Shown: one piece after another, positions 1-5,234 of the stretch | Layout of the letters: each line of letters begins with the position of its first letter | How positions within the stretch are numbered: the first letter of the stretch is position 1 | Assembly (NCBI GenBank): GCA_016765515.1 | Contig: JAESPT010000305.1 | Span: 1 to 5,433 of the forward strand | Direction of reading: 5' to 3' | Length of the DNA stretch: 5,433 nt | From: Sneathiella sp. | GTDB lineage: Bacteria > Pseudomonadota > Alphaproteobacteria > Sneathiellales > Sneathiellaceae | Position numbers and translations under genes: made by a program | Notes under the pieces: generated by a model | Database searches by the model: none | The model's input: only the letters and a program-made list of their open reading frames with translations | What the model was told of the DNA's origin: nothing

Positions 1-654
1 ATTTGTCGCAACAAGCGGAATGTCCAGTTCATAAGCAAAATCCAGCATGGCTGGCTCTGTCTGCTGTTCAATTTCCAGATCGTGCCGCTGCAATTCCACA
101 TAAAGACGGTCAGGAAACATCTCTTTCAACGTCAGAAGATACTCTTTCGCTTCCTCCAGTTGTTCGTTGGCAATTAAACGTCCAATAGGACCACCTGCCC
201 CGCCGGTCAGACAGATCAAGCCTGCTGCATGGGTTGCAAGGAACGCCATGGGAACTTGAACGGAATCGCCAGCTTCGGTTTTCAAAAAAGCATGGGACGT
301 GAGTTTCAGGAGATTATAATATCCCTCTTCATTTTGTGCGAGAAGAACAACCGGGTCCGGTTCTGGTTTGCGGCCACTTCTGTCAACCGTCCCCATGTGG
401 GTCACAGCAATCTGGCACCCCATGATCGGCTGCACACCGCCCCCTGGAAAGGATAAAGACATTTCCAGACTTCCAAACATATTATTGGTATCGGTGATCG
501 CCACCGCGGGCATGCCATTGTCCTGGCACAGACCCAGCAAATTCTTGACGGGTATTGCCCCTTCGGACAGGGAATAGGCTGTGTGAACCCTTAAATGGAC
601 AAAACCGGCATGGGGCAAAGGAGCATCCTTGATCAGTGACTTCATTCGTCCCAT
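1..654 (-). CDS. dnaE: DNA polymerase III subunit alpha, N-terminal part (runs off left edge)
   Basis: This is the catalytic subunit of the replicative DNA polymerase. The first 218 codons are present out of roughly 1,150 usual for DnaE, so only the PHP domain and the start of the polymerase part are visible. Recognisable DnaE segments are FVHLRVHTAYSLSEGA (residues 18-33), AITDTNNMFGSLEMS (52-66), GCQIAV (79-84) and LYVELQRHDLEIEQQ (184-198). The metal-binding HxH of active PHP domains reads R-V-H, and the usual TDH reads TDT. The PHP proofreading site therefore looks inactive, as in E. coli, where DnaQ supplies the exonuclease. The ATG at 654 was chosen because an AAAGGGA ribosome site (670-664) lies 9 nt upstream. 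A GTG at 660 or an ATG at 645 are possible alternatives. An in-frame TAA shortly upstream prevents a longer start. It is probably cotranscribed with, or just downstream of, the small gene at 868-761. Confidence 0.95.
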   Translation of the reverse strand, partial: MGRMKSLIKDAPLPHAGFVHLRVHTAYSLSEGAIPVKNLLGLCQDNGMPAVAITDTNNMFGSLEMSLSFPGGGVQPIMGCQIAVTHMGTVDRSGRKPEPDPVVLLAQNEEGYYNLLKLTSHAFLKTEAGDSVQVPMAFLATHAAGLICLTGGAGGPIGRLIANEQLEEAKEYLLTLKEMFPDRLYVELQRHDLEIEQQTEPAMLDFAYELDIPLVATN

Positions 655-711
655 TATCACACATCCCTTTTAAAAGATCAGTCCTTGACTTCCTCCCCTG
701 TGTTAAATTCT

Positions 712-720
712 TGTGGATAA
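712..720 (-). promoter_or_regulatory. Perfect DnaA-box 9-mer in the dnaE leader
   Basis: Read on the minus strand the site is TTATCCACA, identical to the strong E. coli DnaA-box consensus. It lies 57 nt upstream of the dnaE ATG and directly abuts the hairpin at 721-750. One exact 9-mer is expected by chance in a few percent of windows this size, so the position in front of a replication gene is what makes it notable. I see no cluster of further boxes and no AT-rich unwinding element, so this is not an origin. DnaA acting on dnaE transcription is inference. Confidence 0.4.
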
Positions 721-750
721 GTTGCGAGGGCTGGATCCCCAAACCGCAAC
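721..750 (-). other. Hairpin between the small gene and dnaE
   Basis: The arms GTTGCG and CGCAAC (721-726 and 745-750) pair perfectly over 6 bp. The interior can add a GGG/CCC stem with a small asymmetric bulge. No T-run follows on the minus strand, so it is a poor fit to an intrinsic terminator. It could be an RNA processing or stability element, or an attenuator, between the 35-codon gene and dnaE. Confidence 0.35.
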
Positions 751-760
751 CAATGACACT

Positions 761-868
761 TCATCCCGTAAAACTGCTGACAACCTCTGCCCAAAAGACC
801 ATCGTTGCAAGTGCCCCACCAAAGACCAGAAATTCAAATCCGTTTTTCATCCATGTGATATTGGTCAT
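761..868 (-). CDS. 35-residue predicted single-pass membrane protein
   Basis: This short reading frame encodes 35 residues and is not recognised as a known family. It starts MTNITWMKNGFEF and ends VVSSFTG. A hydrophobic stretch from about residue 11 to 30 (FEFLVFGGALATMVFWAEVV) is long enough for one membrane helix. A Lys near the start would favour the N terminus inside the cell, though a Glu within the segment is unusual. Three independent signals support translation: an ideal GGAGG ribosome site (879-875) 6 nt before the ATG, a good sigma-70-like promoter ending about 28 nt upstream (924-896), and a clean TGA stop. The stop is 106 nt before dnaE on the same strand. Function is unknown. Being next to dnaE does not prove a role in replication. 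It might instead be a subunit or assembly factor of a membrane complex, many of which are this small. Confidence 0.6.
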   Translation of the reverse strand: MTNITWMKNGFEFLVFGGALATMVFWAEVVSSFTG

Positions 869-876
869 TTTATTCC

Positions 877-896
877 TCCGTTTGTTGTTGAACGGA
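877..896. repeat. Inverted repeat beside the small-gene promoter
   Basis: The arms TCCGTT and AACGGA are perfect 6-bp complements separated by 8 bases. One arm touches the last base of the -10 box and the other overlaps the GGAGG ribosome site. If transcription starts near 889, the upstream arm is largely outside the RNA, so the repeat would act as a DNA operator rather than as an RNA hairpin. Confidence 0.3.
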
Positions 897-924
897 TAAT
901 GTTCATGTTTTGTTCTTTTGTCAA
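896..924 (-). promoter_or_regulatory. Predicted sigma-70-type promoter for the small gene (and dnaE)
   Basis: On the minus strand a perfect -35 TTGACA (924-919) is followed by a 17-nt spacer and a -10 CATTAT (901-896, 4 of 6 matches). Transcription would start near 889, leaving a leader of about 20 nt before the ATG at 868. I see no comparable promoter in the 106 nt before dnaE, so this one may also serve dnaE. Confidence 0.6.
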
Positions 925-1001
925 ACTAAAACGAGAACACAGTCTGTCAGGAGAAGGAACACTTCGCTTAAAGAATTGAAACTACTCAACATTTAAAATA
1001 A

Positions 1002-1028
1002 TAGGGAATGTATAGTTGGTTAGGGAAT
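1002..1028. repeat. Short direct repeat in the boxR-downstream spacer
   Basis: TAGGGAAT occurs at 1002-1009 and again at 1021-1028, 19 bases apart centre to centre, or just under two helical turns. The stretch 925-1060 around it holds no gene that I can see, no T-tract terminator and no other clear signal. An 8-mer repeat in AT-rich DNA can arise by chance. Confidence 0.2.
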
Positions 1029-1060
1029 TAGCCGCATCGACAGATATGTCAGGGTTCAAA

Positions 1061-2002
1061 CTACGTCAAATAGCCCTTTGATTCTATCGCCTCGACAACG
1101 TCACTCAATGTTTGTTCCAACGTGTGATTAGACGTATCCACTTCAATTTCCGCCCGTGAGTAGAGAGTTTCACGGCTCATCAGAATGCTCTTCAACTCAT
1201 CCATCGCCGCTGGATTTCCGGCCATGGGACGCTCATCTCCCTGCCCCCGTACCCGGGTCATATGATCCGCAGGGTCTGCTTTCAGCCAAATCGTATGATA
1301 ATGACGGAGAAGATAGTTAAAGGTTTCAGGTTCAGAGACAATCCCCCCCGCAACAGCAAGAACAAGGGAATCGTTTGTCGCAACAATGCGTTCAATGGAC
1401 TGTTTTTCCAGCCGTCGATATCCCTCCTGTCCATACAGGGCGATGACTTCGTTCACCGGCATGCCGCTTGCCTGCTCAATTTCCTCATTGAGTTCGAGAA
1501 ACGGCAGGTCGGTTTTTTCAGCCGTTAGTCGGCCAATTGTCGATTTTCCGGCGCCGCGCAACCCAATAAAGGCGATCCGCCGCGACCTTTTCAAATTGGG
1601 ATGATCGGAATCCAAGATCTCCAAAACTTTCATGCGCTGCGCATTGGTTGCTTGCTTGTACAGAGTGTATAGGGACAAGAGTTTTGAAGAATAAGGATCT
1701 TCTTCCCCCACCAACCATTCGATTTTGTAGTCCAGAGCGTCAGCAACACGCCGCAAAAGAACAATGGAGATATTTCCAGAACCTGTTTCAAGCTGCGCCA
1801 GATAGCGTTGCGAAACACCGGAAATTTCAGAAAGTGCTTTACGGGAAATATTTTTCCGTGACCGGGCTTCCCGCACCCTCTCTCCAACCATATCCAGAAA
1901 GGATGACGTCATATCTTCAGCATCAAGGATATCCGAGGTGTCACTCCCGGTTAATTTCCCATCAAAAGTTACAATCTCATTCTTCATTACGTTGGACACC
2001 AT
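1061..2002 (-). CDS. boxR: BoxR/BzdR-type regulator: XRE HTH fused to shikimate-kinase-like domain
   Basis: This is a transcriptional repressor of the box operon. Family members bind benzoyl-CoA as effector and release DNA. The 313 residues split into a helix-turn-helix XRE/Cro domain (about 36-100; ISRKALSEISGVSQRYLAQLE), a short linker (about 100-140) and a shikimate-kinase-like P-loop domain (about 141-308). Walker A is GLRGAGKST at 147-155. Other shikimate kinase landmarks are QEGYRRLE (192-199), AGG (218-220), a lid-like ERP (257-259) and SRETLYSR (276-283). The Mg-binding DxD of true kinases reads ELN (170-172) and the usual GGG reads AGG. This fits a domain used for sensing rather than for phosphorylating shikimate. 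The start is uncertain: ATG 2002, GTG 2005 and ATG 1987 are in frame and none has a strong ribosome site. The predicted promoter (2046-2019) would give a leader of only about 10 nt to ATG 2002, while ATG 1987 would leave about 25 nt. Confidence 0.88.
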   Translation of the reverse strand: MVSNVMKNEIVTFDGKLTGSDTSDILDAEDMTSSFLDMVGERVREARSRKNISRKALSEISGVSQRYLAQLETGSGNISIVLLRRVADALDYKIEWLVGEEDPYSSKLLSLYTLYKQATNAQRMKVLEILDSDHPNLKRSRRIAFIGLRGAGKSTIGRLTAEKTDLPFLELNEEIEQASGMPVNEVIALYGQEGYRRLEKQSIERIVATNDSLVLAVAGGIVSEPETFNYLLRHYHTIWLKADPADHMTRVRGQGDERPMAGNPAAMDELKSILMSRETLYSRAEIEVDTSNHTLEQTLSDVVEAIESKGYLT

Positions 2003-2011
2003 CACTTCGAA

Positions 2012-2034
2012 AAATAGAATTATGCATTCTATTT
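2012..2034. promoter_or_regulatory. 23-bp palindrome, candidate BoxR operator
   Basis: Perfect 9-bp arms AAATAGAAT (2012-2020) and ATTCTATTT (2026-2034) flank a 5-bp centre, TATGC. This is by far the strongest inverted repeat I found. It lies in the 62-nt gap upstream of boxR and covers the predicted -10 box and start site of the boxR promoter, the usual place for an autorepressor to bind. The centre contains one TGCA. TGCA repeats are, as I recall, the recognition element described for the related Azoarcus BzdR, but here there is only one. Binding by BoxR is inferred. Confidence 0.6.
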
Positions 2035-2046
2035 CATATGCTTCAA
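2019..2046 (-). promoter_or_regulatory. boxR: Predicted boxR promoter
   Basis: On the minus strand, -35 TTGAAG (2046-2041, 4 of 6 matches), a 16-nt spacer and -10 CATAAT (2024-2019, 5 of 6 matches) point toward boxR. The expected start is near 2012. The -10 lies inside the 2012-2034 palindrome, so a repressor bound there would block polymerase. Confidence 0.5.
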
Positions 2047-2067
2047 GGGTTTTTAAGAATTCCTACT

Positions 2068-2493
2068 TCAATCTTCACTGACAATAAGCGGCTCAATGAT
2101 GGACCGAACATCCTGTGGAACCGTTCTTTTTTCAAATCGATCCGAGACAACAATGACACTAACAAAATTACCAGAAAAGCAATCTGTACCGTCCTGGCGT
2201 CCAATAACCTGAAATGTAATGGAGGTTTGCCCCAATTTTCGCAATCGGACTTCACATTCAAGAGGGTGGCGCGGTGTTATTGGTGACGTGAAATCCAGAT
2301 CCAGATGAACAAAGGGCGTTCCCACATTTCGGTCCACATTCATCCGATACCAATCAATCCCCAGATGCTCTTCCCACCACGTATCAATTGCTTCAAGCGC
2401 AAAAGCCGGTATCCGTCCCGTATAGGCAATCGACGCGGGGTCACAATCTGCCCAACCCACTCTAATCACATGATGAAACGGAATTTTGACCAT
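2068..2493 (-). CDS. 4-hydroxybenzoyl-CoA thioesterase-like (hotdog fold) acyl-CoA thioesterase
   Basis: This gene encodes a cytoplasmic hydrolase of CoA thioesters. The 141 residues match the usual length of single hotdog-domain 4HBT proteins. The hallmark segment VGWADCDPASIAYTGRIPAF (residues 12-31) contains DCDPA at 16-20. Asp18 corresponds to the catalytic Asp of Pseudomonas-type 4-hydroxybenzoyl-CoA thioesterase. The hotdog helix follows (AFALEAIDTWWEEHLG), then the beta strands (FVHLDLDFTSPI, LECEVRLRKLG, SITFQVIG). The ATG at 2493 starts 8 nt after the boxA stop, and the GAG of its probable ribosome site overlaps that stop, so translation is likely coupled. In-frame codons as far up as 2634 would overlap boxA and are not believed. 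Similar thioesterase genes occur in other box clusters. Their proposed role is releasing CoA from benzoyl-CoA or dead-end intermediates when the pathway stalls. The substrate here is inferred from context. Confidence 0.85.
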   Translation of the reverse strand: MVKIPFHHVIRVGWADCDPASIAYTGRIPAFALEAIDTWWEEHLGIDWYRMNVDRNVGTPFVHLDLDFTSPITPRHPLECEVRLRKLGQTSITFQVIGRQDGTDCFSGNFVSVIVVSDRFEKRTVPQDVRSIIEPLIVSED

Positions 2494-2501
2494 ATTTATT
2501 C

Positions 2502-3692
2502 TCAATAAGTCTCCACATGATAGCGGCCTTGCTCGCGCAATTGGTCCCGAATATCCGGCCAATTTAATCCAGAGCTGCTGGCAATGGTTTCGAAGGATTC
2601 CTCTACCCCATCTTCCATGGCTTTCAGTCCGCAAATGTAGATATAGGTATTTTCTGATTTCAGCAGATTTGCCACCAGTTCACTTTGTTCCATCATTCGA
2701 TCTTGGACATATTCCTTCTCCTGTCCTGGGATACGGGAAAACACCAGTTGTTTGTTCAGAATATCCGCTGGAATTTTCGCTAGCGGACCGAAATATGGTA
2801 AAGACTCAGGCGTCCGCGCACCAAAAAACAGCGTCATGGTCGCACCGCTATCCGGCGCTGTCCGCTGGCGGCGCATGGTAAAGGCCCTAAAGGGAGCCGA
2901 TCCTGTCCCGGTGCAAATCATCAACAAATTGGCTTGCGGGTCATCTGGCATCAGGAATGTAGCCCCAAAGGGGCCCGTGAGATTGACACTCGCCCCTTTT
3001 TCTAGATCACAGACGAAGTTCGAGCAAATACCCGTGTCTTCACGCTTGATCGTCAAGGCAATATTGTTGGTATTCGGTCGCTCCCCATCTCTTGGACTAG
3101 ATATGGAATAAAGGCGCGGTAAATAGGGGTTACCGTTTTCATCCAAACCTGGCGGAGTTATGCCAACGCTCTGCCCTTCGAGGACTGGAAAACGTTGCGC
3201 CCCCAAATCCAGAATAATATGCCTTACATCACTATCCGCATCTTCACTTGTAAGACGAAAATTACCTTGAACAACGGCTGACAGCGGGTTTCCAAGATTA
3301 TGAAGATTAATCGTCGGCTTCGACGCTGATGCCGGTGCCTTGGCTTTACCGCCCGTCCCGGCATGAGCCTCCAACAAGAGTTGCTCAATCGAATGATCAA
3401 TAGCCTCGATATCGCCACTACCTCCGGATTTCAAAAATTCCTCTTGCTCAGGTAGATCCACCCAGGACAATTGATCTTCAACGCTATAAGCGTTTGAGAC
3501 TACGCGCCAATTATCAATTGAACCGGTTGGGCAAGGCGCAATACAATCCATGCAAAAATCACAAGATGAAAAATCTACAACGACATTATCGTCATTGTGT
3601 GTAATTGCACCTACCGGACACGCTTCCTCACAGGTGTAGCACCTGATGCAAATTTCAGGATCAATCAAATGCTGTTTTTGAGGTGTGTTCAT
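2502..3692 (-). CDS. boxA: Benzoyl-CoA oxygenase reductase component BoxA
   Basis: BoxA is the NADPH-dependent reductase that feeds two electrons to the epoxidase BoxB. The N terminus is a ferredoxin with two complete [4Fe-4S] motifs: Cys15, 18, 21 and 25 (CIRCYTCEEACP) and Cys44, 47, 50 and 54 (CDFCMDCIAPCP). A low-complexity Gly/Ala/Ser/Lys linker follows (about 85-125). A ferredoxin-NADP reductase-like part then carries an FAD-binding RLYSISS (193-199), a second flavin-side segment GICSNFVCDL (221-230) and a pyridine-nucleotide segment ICTGTGSAPFRAF (259-271). The protein ends YICGLKAMEDGVEES and RYHVETY, typical of the reductase fold C terminus. Its 396 residues are slightly short for BoxA as I recall the family, mostly in the linker, with no domain missing. 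It starts 15 nt after the boxB stop; the ribosome site is weak, which suggests coupling to boxB. An AT-only 13-bp palindrome (2496-2508) surrounds its stop codon. Confidence 0.95.
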   Translation of the reverse strand: MNTPQKQHLIDPEICIRCYTCEEACPVGAITHNDDNVVVDFSSCDFCMDCIAPCPTGSIDNWRVVSNAYSVEDQLSWVDLPEQEEFLKSGGSGDIEAIDHSIEQLLLEAHAGTGGKAKAPASASKPTINLHNLGNPLSAVVQGNFRLTSEDADSDVRHIILDLGAQRFPVLEGQSVGITPPGLDENGNPYLPRLYSISSPRDGERPNTNNIALTIKREDTGICSNFVCDLEKGASVNLTGPFGATFLMPDDPQANLLMICTGTGSAPFRAFTMRRQRTAPDSGATMTLFFGARTPESLPYFGPLAKIPADILNKQLVFSRIPGQEKEYVQDRMMEQSELVANLLKSENTYIYICGLKAMEDGVEESFETIASSSGLNWPDIRDQLREQGRYHVETY

Positions 3693-3707
3693 GGCTAAAC
3701 TCTTGTC

Positions 3708-5159
3708 TCAACTGTTATGAATTTGAACATATTCAAAATCACCCGGTTTACTGTCAATTCCAATGCGCGGCGGAGCAATCCAATTTGCGTATTTTCCTGC
3801 CTCCCACACGGGTTTCATAAGGGATTGAATATAGTGTGCATCATCAGAAGACGGAAGCCATTCAGATTTCCGTTTATTCCATTCTTCTGTCGAAAGAATG
3901 TTGCCATCCGGAGAGACATCAATATTGGCAAATTCCCCAATTTCCCGATTAAACCCTTGATGGGGCATTGTCATTTCGAAATTAATACCGGTCTTGGCGA
4001 TAATGCCGTTCCACCGCTTTACGCCGCCAGAGGCATCTTTCACATAATCATCCCGCAGACGCATATTGATCGCAGATAACGCAGGAACCTCTTCCGTAAT
4101 AATTTTTCCATCACGAACTCGAATGACCGGATAAGTATCATTGTGCAGCTTGTGATCATCGTCAATTTTTGCTTCCCGATATCGCCCCTTAATACCGGCA
4201 TTAAAAGCATTGGCGGCATTGGTTGAAACTTCCGATCCAAATAGATCGAGAGACAACGTATAATGCATGTTCAGCTTTTTCTGAATTGTCGGCAAGTCTA
4301 TCACACCGAGATCGCGGACTGCATTGATCTCATTCGGATCCTCAATACCTGCCGCCTTCATAGCTTCACAGGTACGTTGAATAACCCGGCCAACACCCGT
4401 TTCACCGACAAACATATGGTGCGCTTCTTCTGTCAGCATAAATCGGCATGTGCGGGACAAAGGATCAAATCCGGATTGCGCCAGGCTTTCCAGCTGCATT
4501 TTTCCGTCCCGGTCCGTGAAATAGGTAAACATGAAGAAAGACAGCCAATCCGGTGTTTCCTCATTGAACGCCCCCAACATCCGCGGCGCTTCCTCTGATC
4601 CTGAGTGACGGCGAAGGAGTTCATTTGCCTCTTCGCGACCATCTCTGCCGAGATATTTTTGTAATAAATAAACCATGGCCCATAAATGGCGCCCCTCTTC
4701 CACATTCACCTGGAAAAGATTCCGCATATCGTACAAAGAGGGAGCCGTGGCACCAAGAAAACGTTGTTGTTCGACAGATGCTGGCTCTGTATCTCCCTGG
4801 ATCACCATAAGTCTGCGAAGCATTGAGCGATATTCACCCGGTATTTCCTGCCAGGCAGGTTCACCGAAATGTTCGCCGCAGGGAATCCGTCGGTCTTCCA
4901 TTTGCGGGGCCAGCAAAATACCCCAGCGATACTCCGGCATTTTTACATAATCAAATTTTGCCCAACCTTTGGGATCAACGCTGATTGCTGTCCGCAAATA
5001 TACCTGATTTTCCAGAAACCCATTCGGGCCCATCTTTTTCCACCAGTCAATATATCCTGGATGCCATTTTTCCAGGGCTTTCAAGACCCGTTTATCCGAG
5101 GATAGACCTACATTATTTGGAATTTGCGTATCATAACTCACATTCACGAGATCTACCAT
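3708..5159 (-). CDS. boxB: Benzoyl-CoA 2,3-epoxidase, diiron oxygenase component BoxB
   Basis: BoxB converts benzoyl-CoA and O2 to 2,3-epoxybenzoyl-CoA, using electrons from BoxA. The protein (483 residues from the chosen start) is close to the normal length. The diiron site is readable as two ExxH pairs: Glu155/His158 in VEEGRH and Glu245/His248 in EEAHH. Glu125 (DTEPAS) and Asp216 (FTDRDGK) are the likely remaining ligands; their spacing agrees with the ligand set I recall for Azoarcus evansii BoxB, shifted by five. Other BoxB hallmarks are TQIPNNVGLS near the start, KWHPGYIDWW, MPEYRWGILLAPQ and the C-terminal WIAPP. The ATG at 5159 was chosen because GAGGGA (5171-5166) sits 6 nt upstream and because family members begin close to this point. 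An in-frame ATG at 5189 would add ten polar residues and has a poorer ribosome site. The gene lies between boxC and boxA in the expected order. Confidence 0.96.
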   Translation of the reverse strand: MVDLVNVSYDTQIPNNVGLSSDKRVLKALEKWHPGYIDWWKKMGPNGFLENQVYLRTAISVDPKGWAKFDYVKMPEYRWGILLAPQMEDRRIPCGEHFGEPAWQEIPGEYRSMLRRLMVIQGDTEPASVEQQRFLGATAPSLYDMRNLFQVNVEEGRHLWAMVYLLQKYLGRDGREEANELLRRHSGSEEAPRMLGAFNEETPDWLSFFMFTYFTDRDGKMQLESLAQSGFDPLSRTCRFMLTEEAHHMFVGETGVGRVIQRTCEAMKAAGIEDPNEINAVRDLGVIDLPTIQKKLNMHYTLSLDLFGSEVSTNAANAFNAGIKGRYREAKIDDDHKLHNDTYPVIRVRDGKIITEEVPALSAINMRLRDDYVKDASGGVKRWNGIIAKTGINFEMTMPHQGFNREIGEFANIDVSPDGNILSTEEWNKRKSEWLPSSDDAHYIQSLMKPVWEAGKYANWIAPPRIGIDSKPGDFEYVQIHNS

Positions 5160-5234
5160 TTTTCGTCCCTCAGTCTCTTCGTTATTCATTGTCGGTCTTT
5201 AAAGCAACCAGACCCGTTTCAGTTTGCGTCCAAA

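Noticed and set aside
482..742. Minus-strand 86-codon frame overlapping the dnaE start
   Set aside because: It is out of frame with dnaE, rich in Cys and Arg in the manner of shadow frames, and overlaps clear DnaE coding sequence.
1000..1060. Intrinsic terminator after boxR
   Set aside because: Only a 4-bp stem (GACA with TGTC at about 1039-1050) is present and no T-run follows on the minus strand.
655..1060. Replication origin near dnaE
   Set aside because: Only one DnaA box, no AT-rich repeat block and no iterons; a single 9-mer does not make an origin.
1081..1087. A second copy of the operator arm ATTCTAT
   Set aside because: A single 7-base half without a partner, inside the 3' end of boxR; most likely chance.
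1648..2286. Plus-strand open frame of 212 codons opposite boxR and the thioesterase
   Set aside because: It runs antisense to two well-supported genes, has no ribosome site and the protein resembles no family; it also crosses the boxR promoter region.
2494..2634. Longer N terminus for the thioesterase
   Set aside because: The extra 47 codons overlap the end of boxA, are basic and family-atypical, and the hotdog domain begins right after the ATG at 2493.
5160..5189. boxB start at the upstream ATG 5189
   Set aside because: It has a poorer ribosome site than the ATG at 5159 and the added ten residues are not typical of BoxB, although it cannot be fully excluded.
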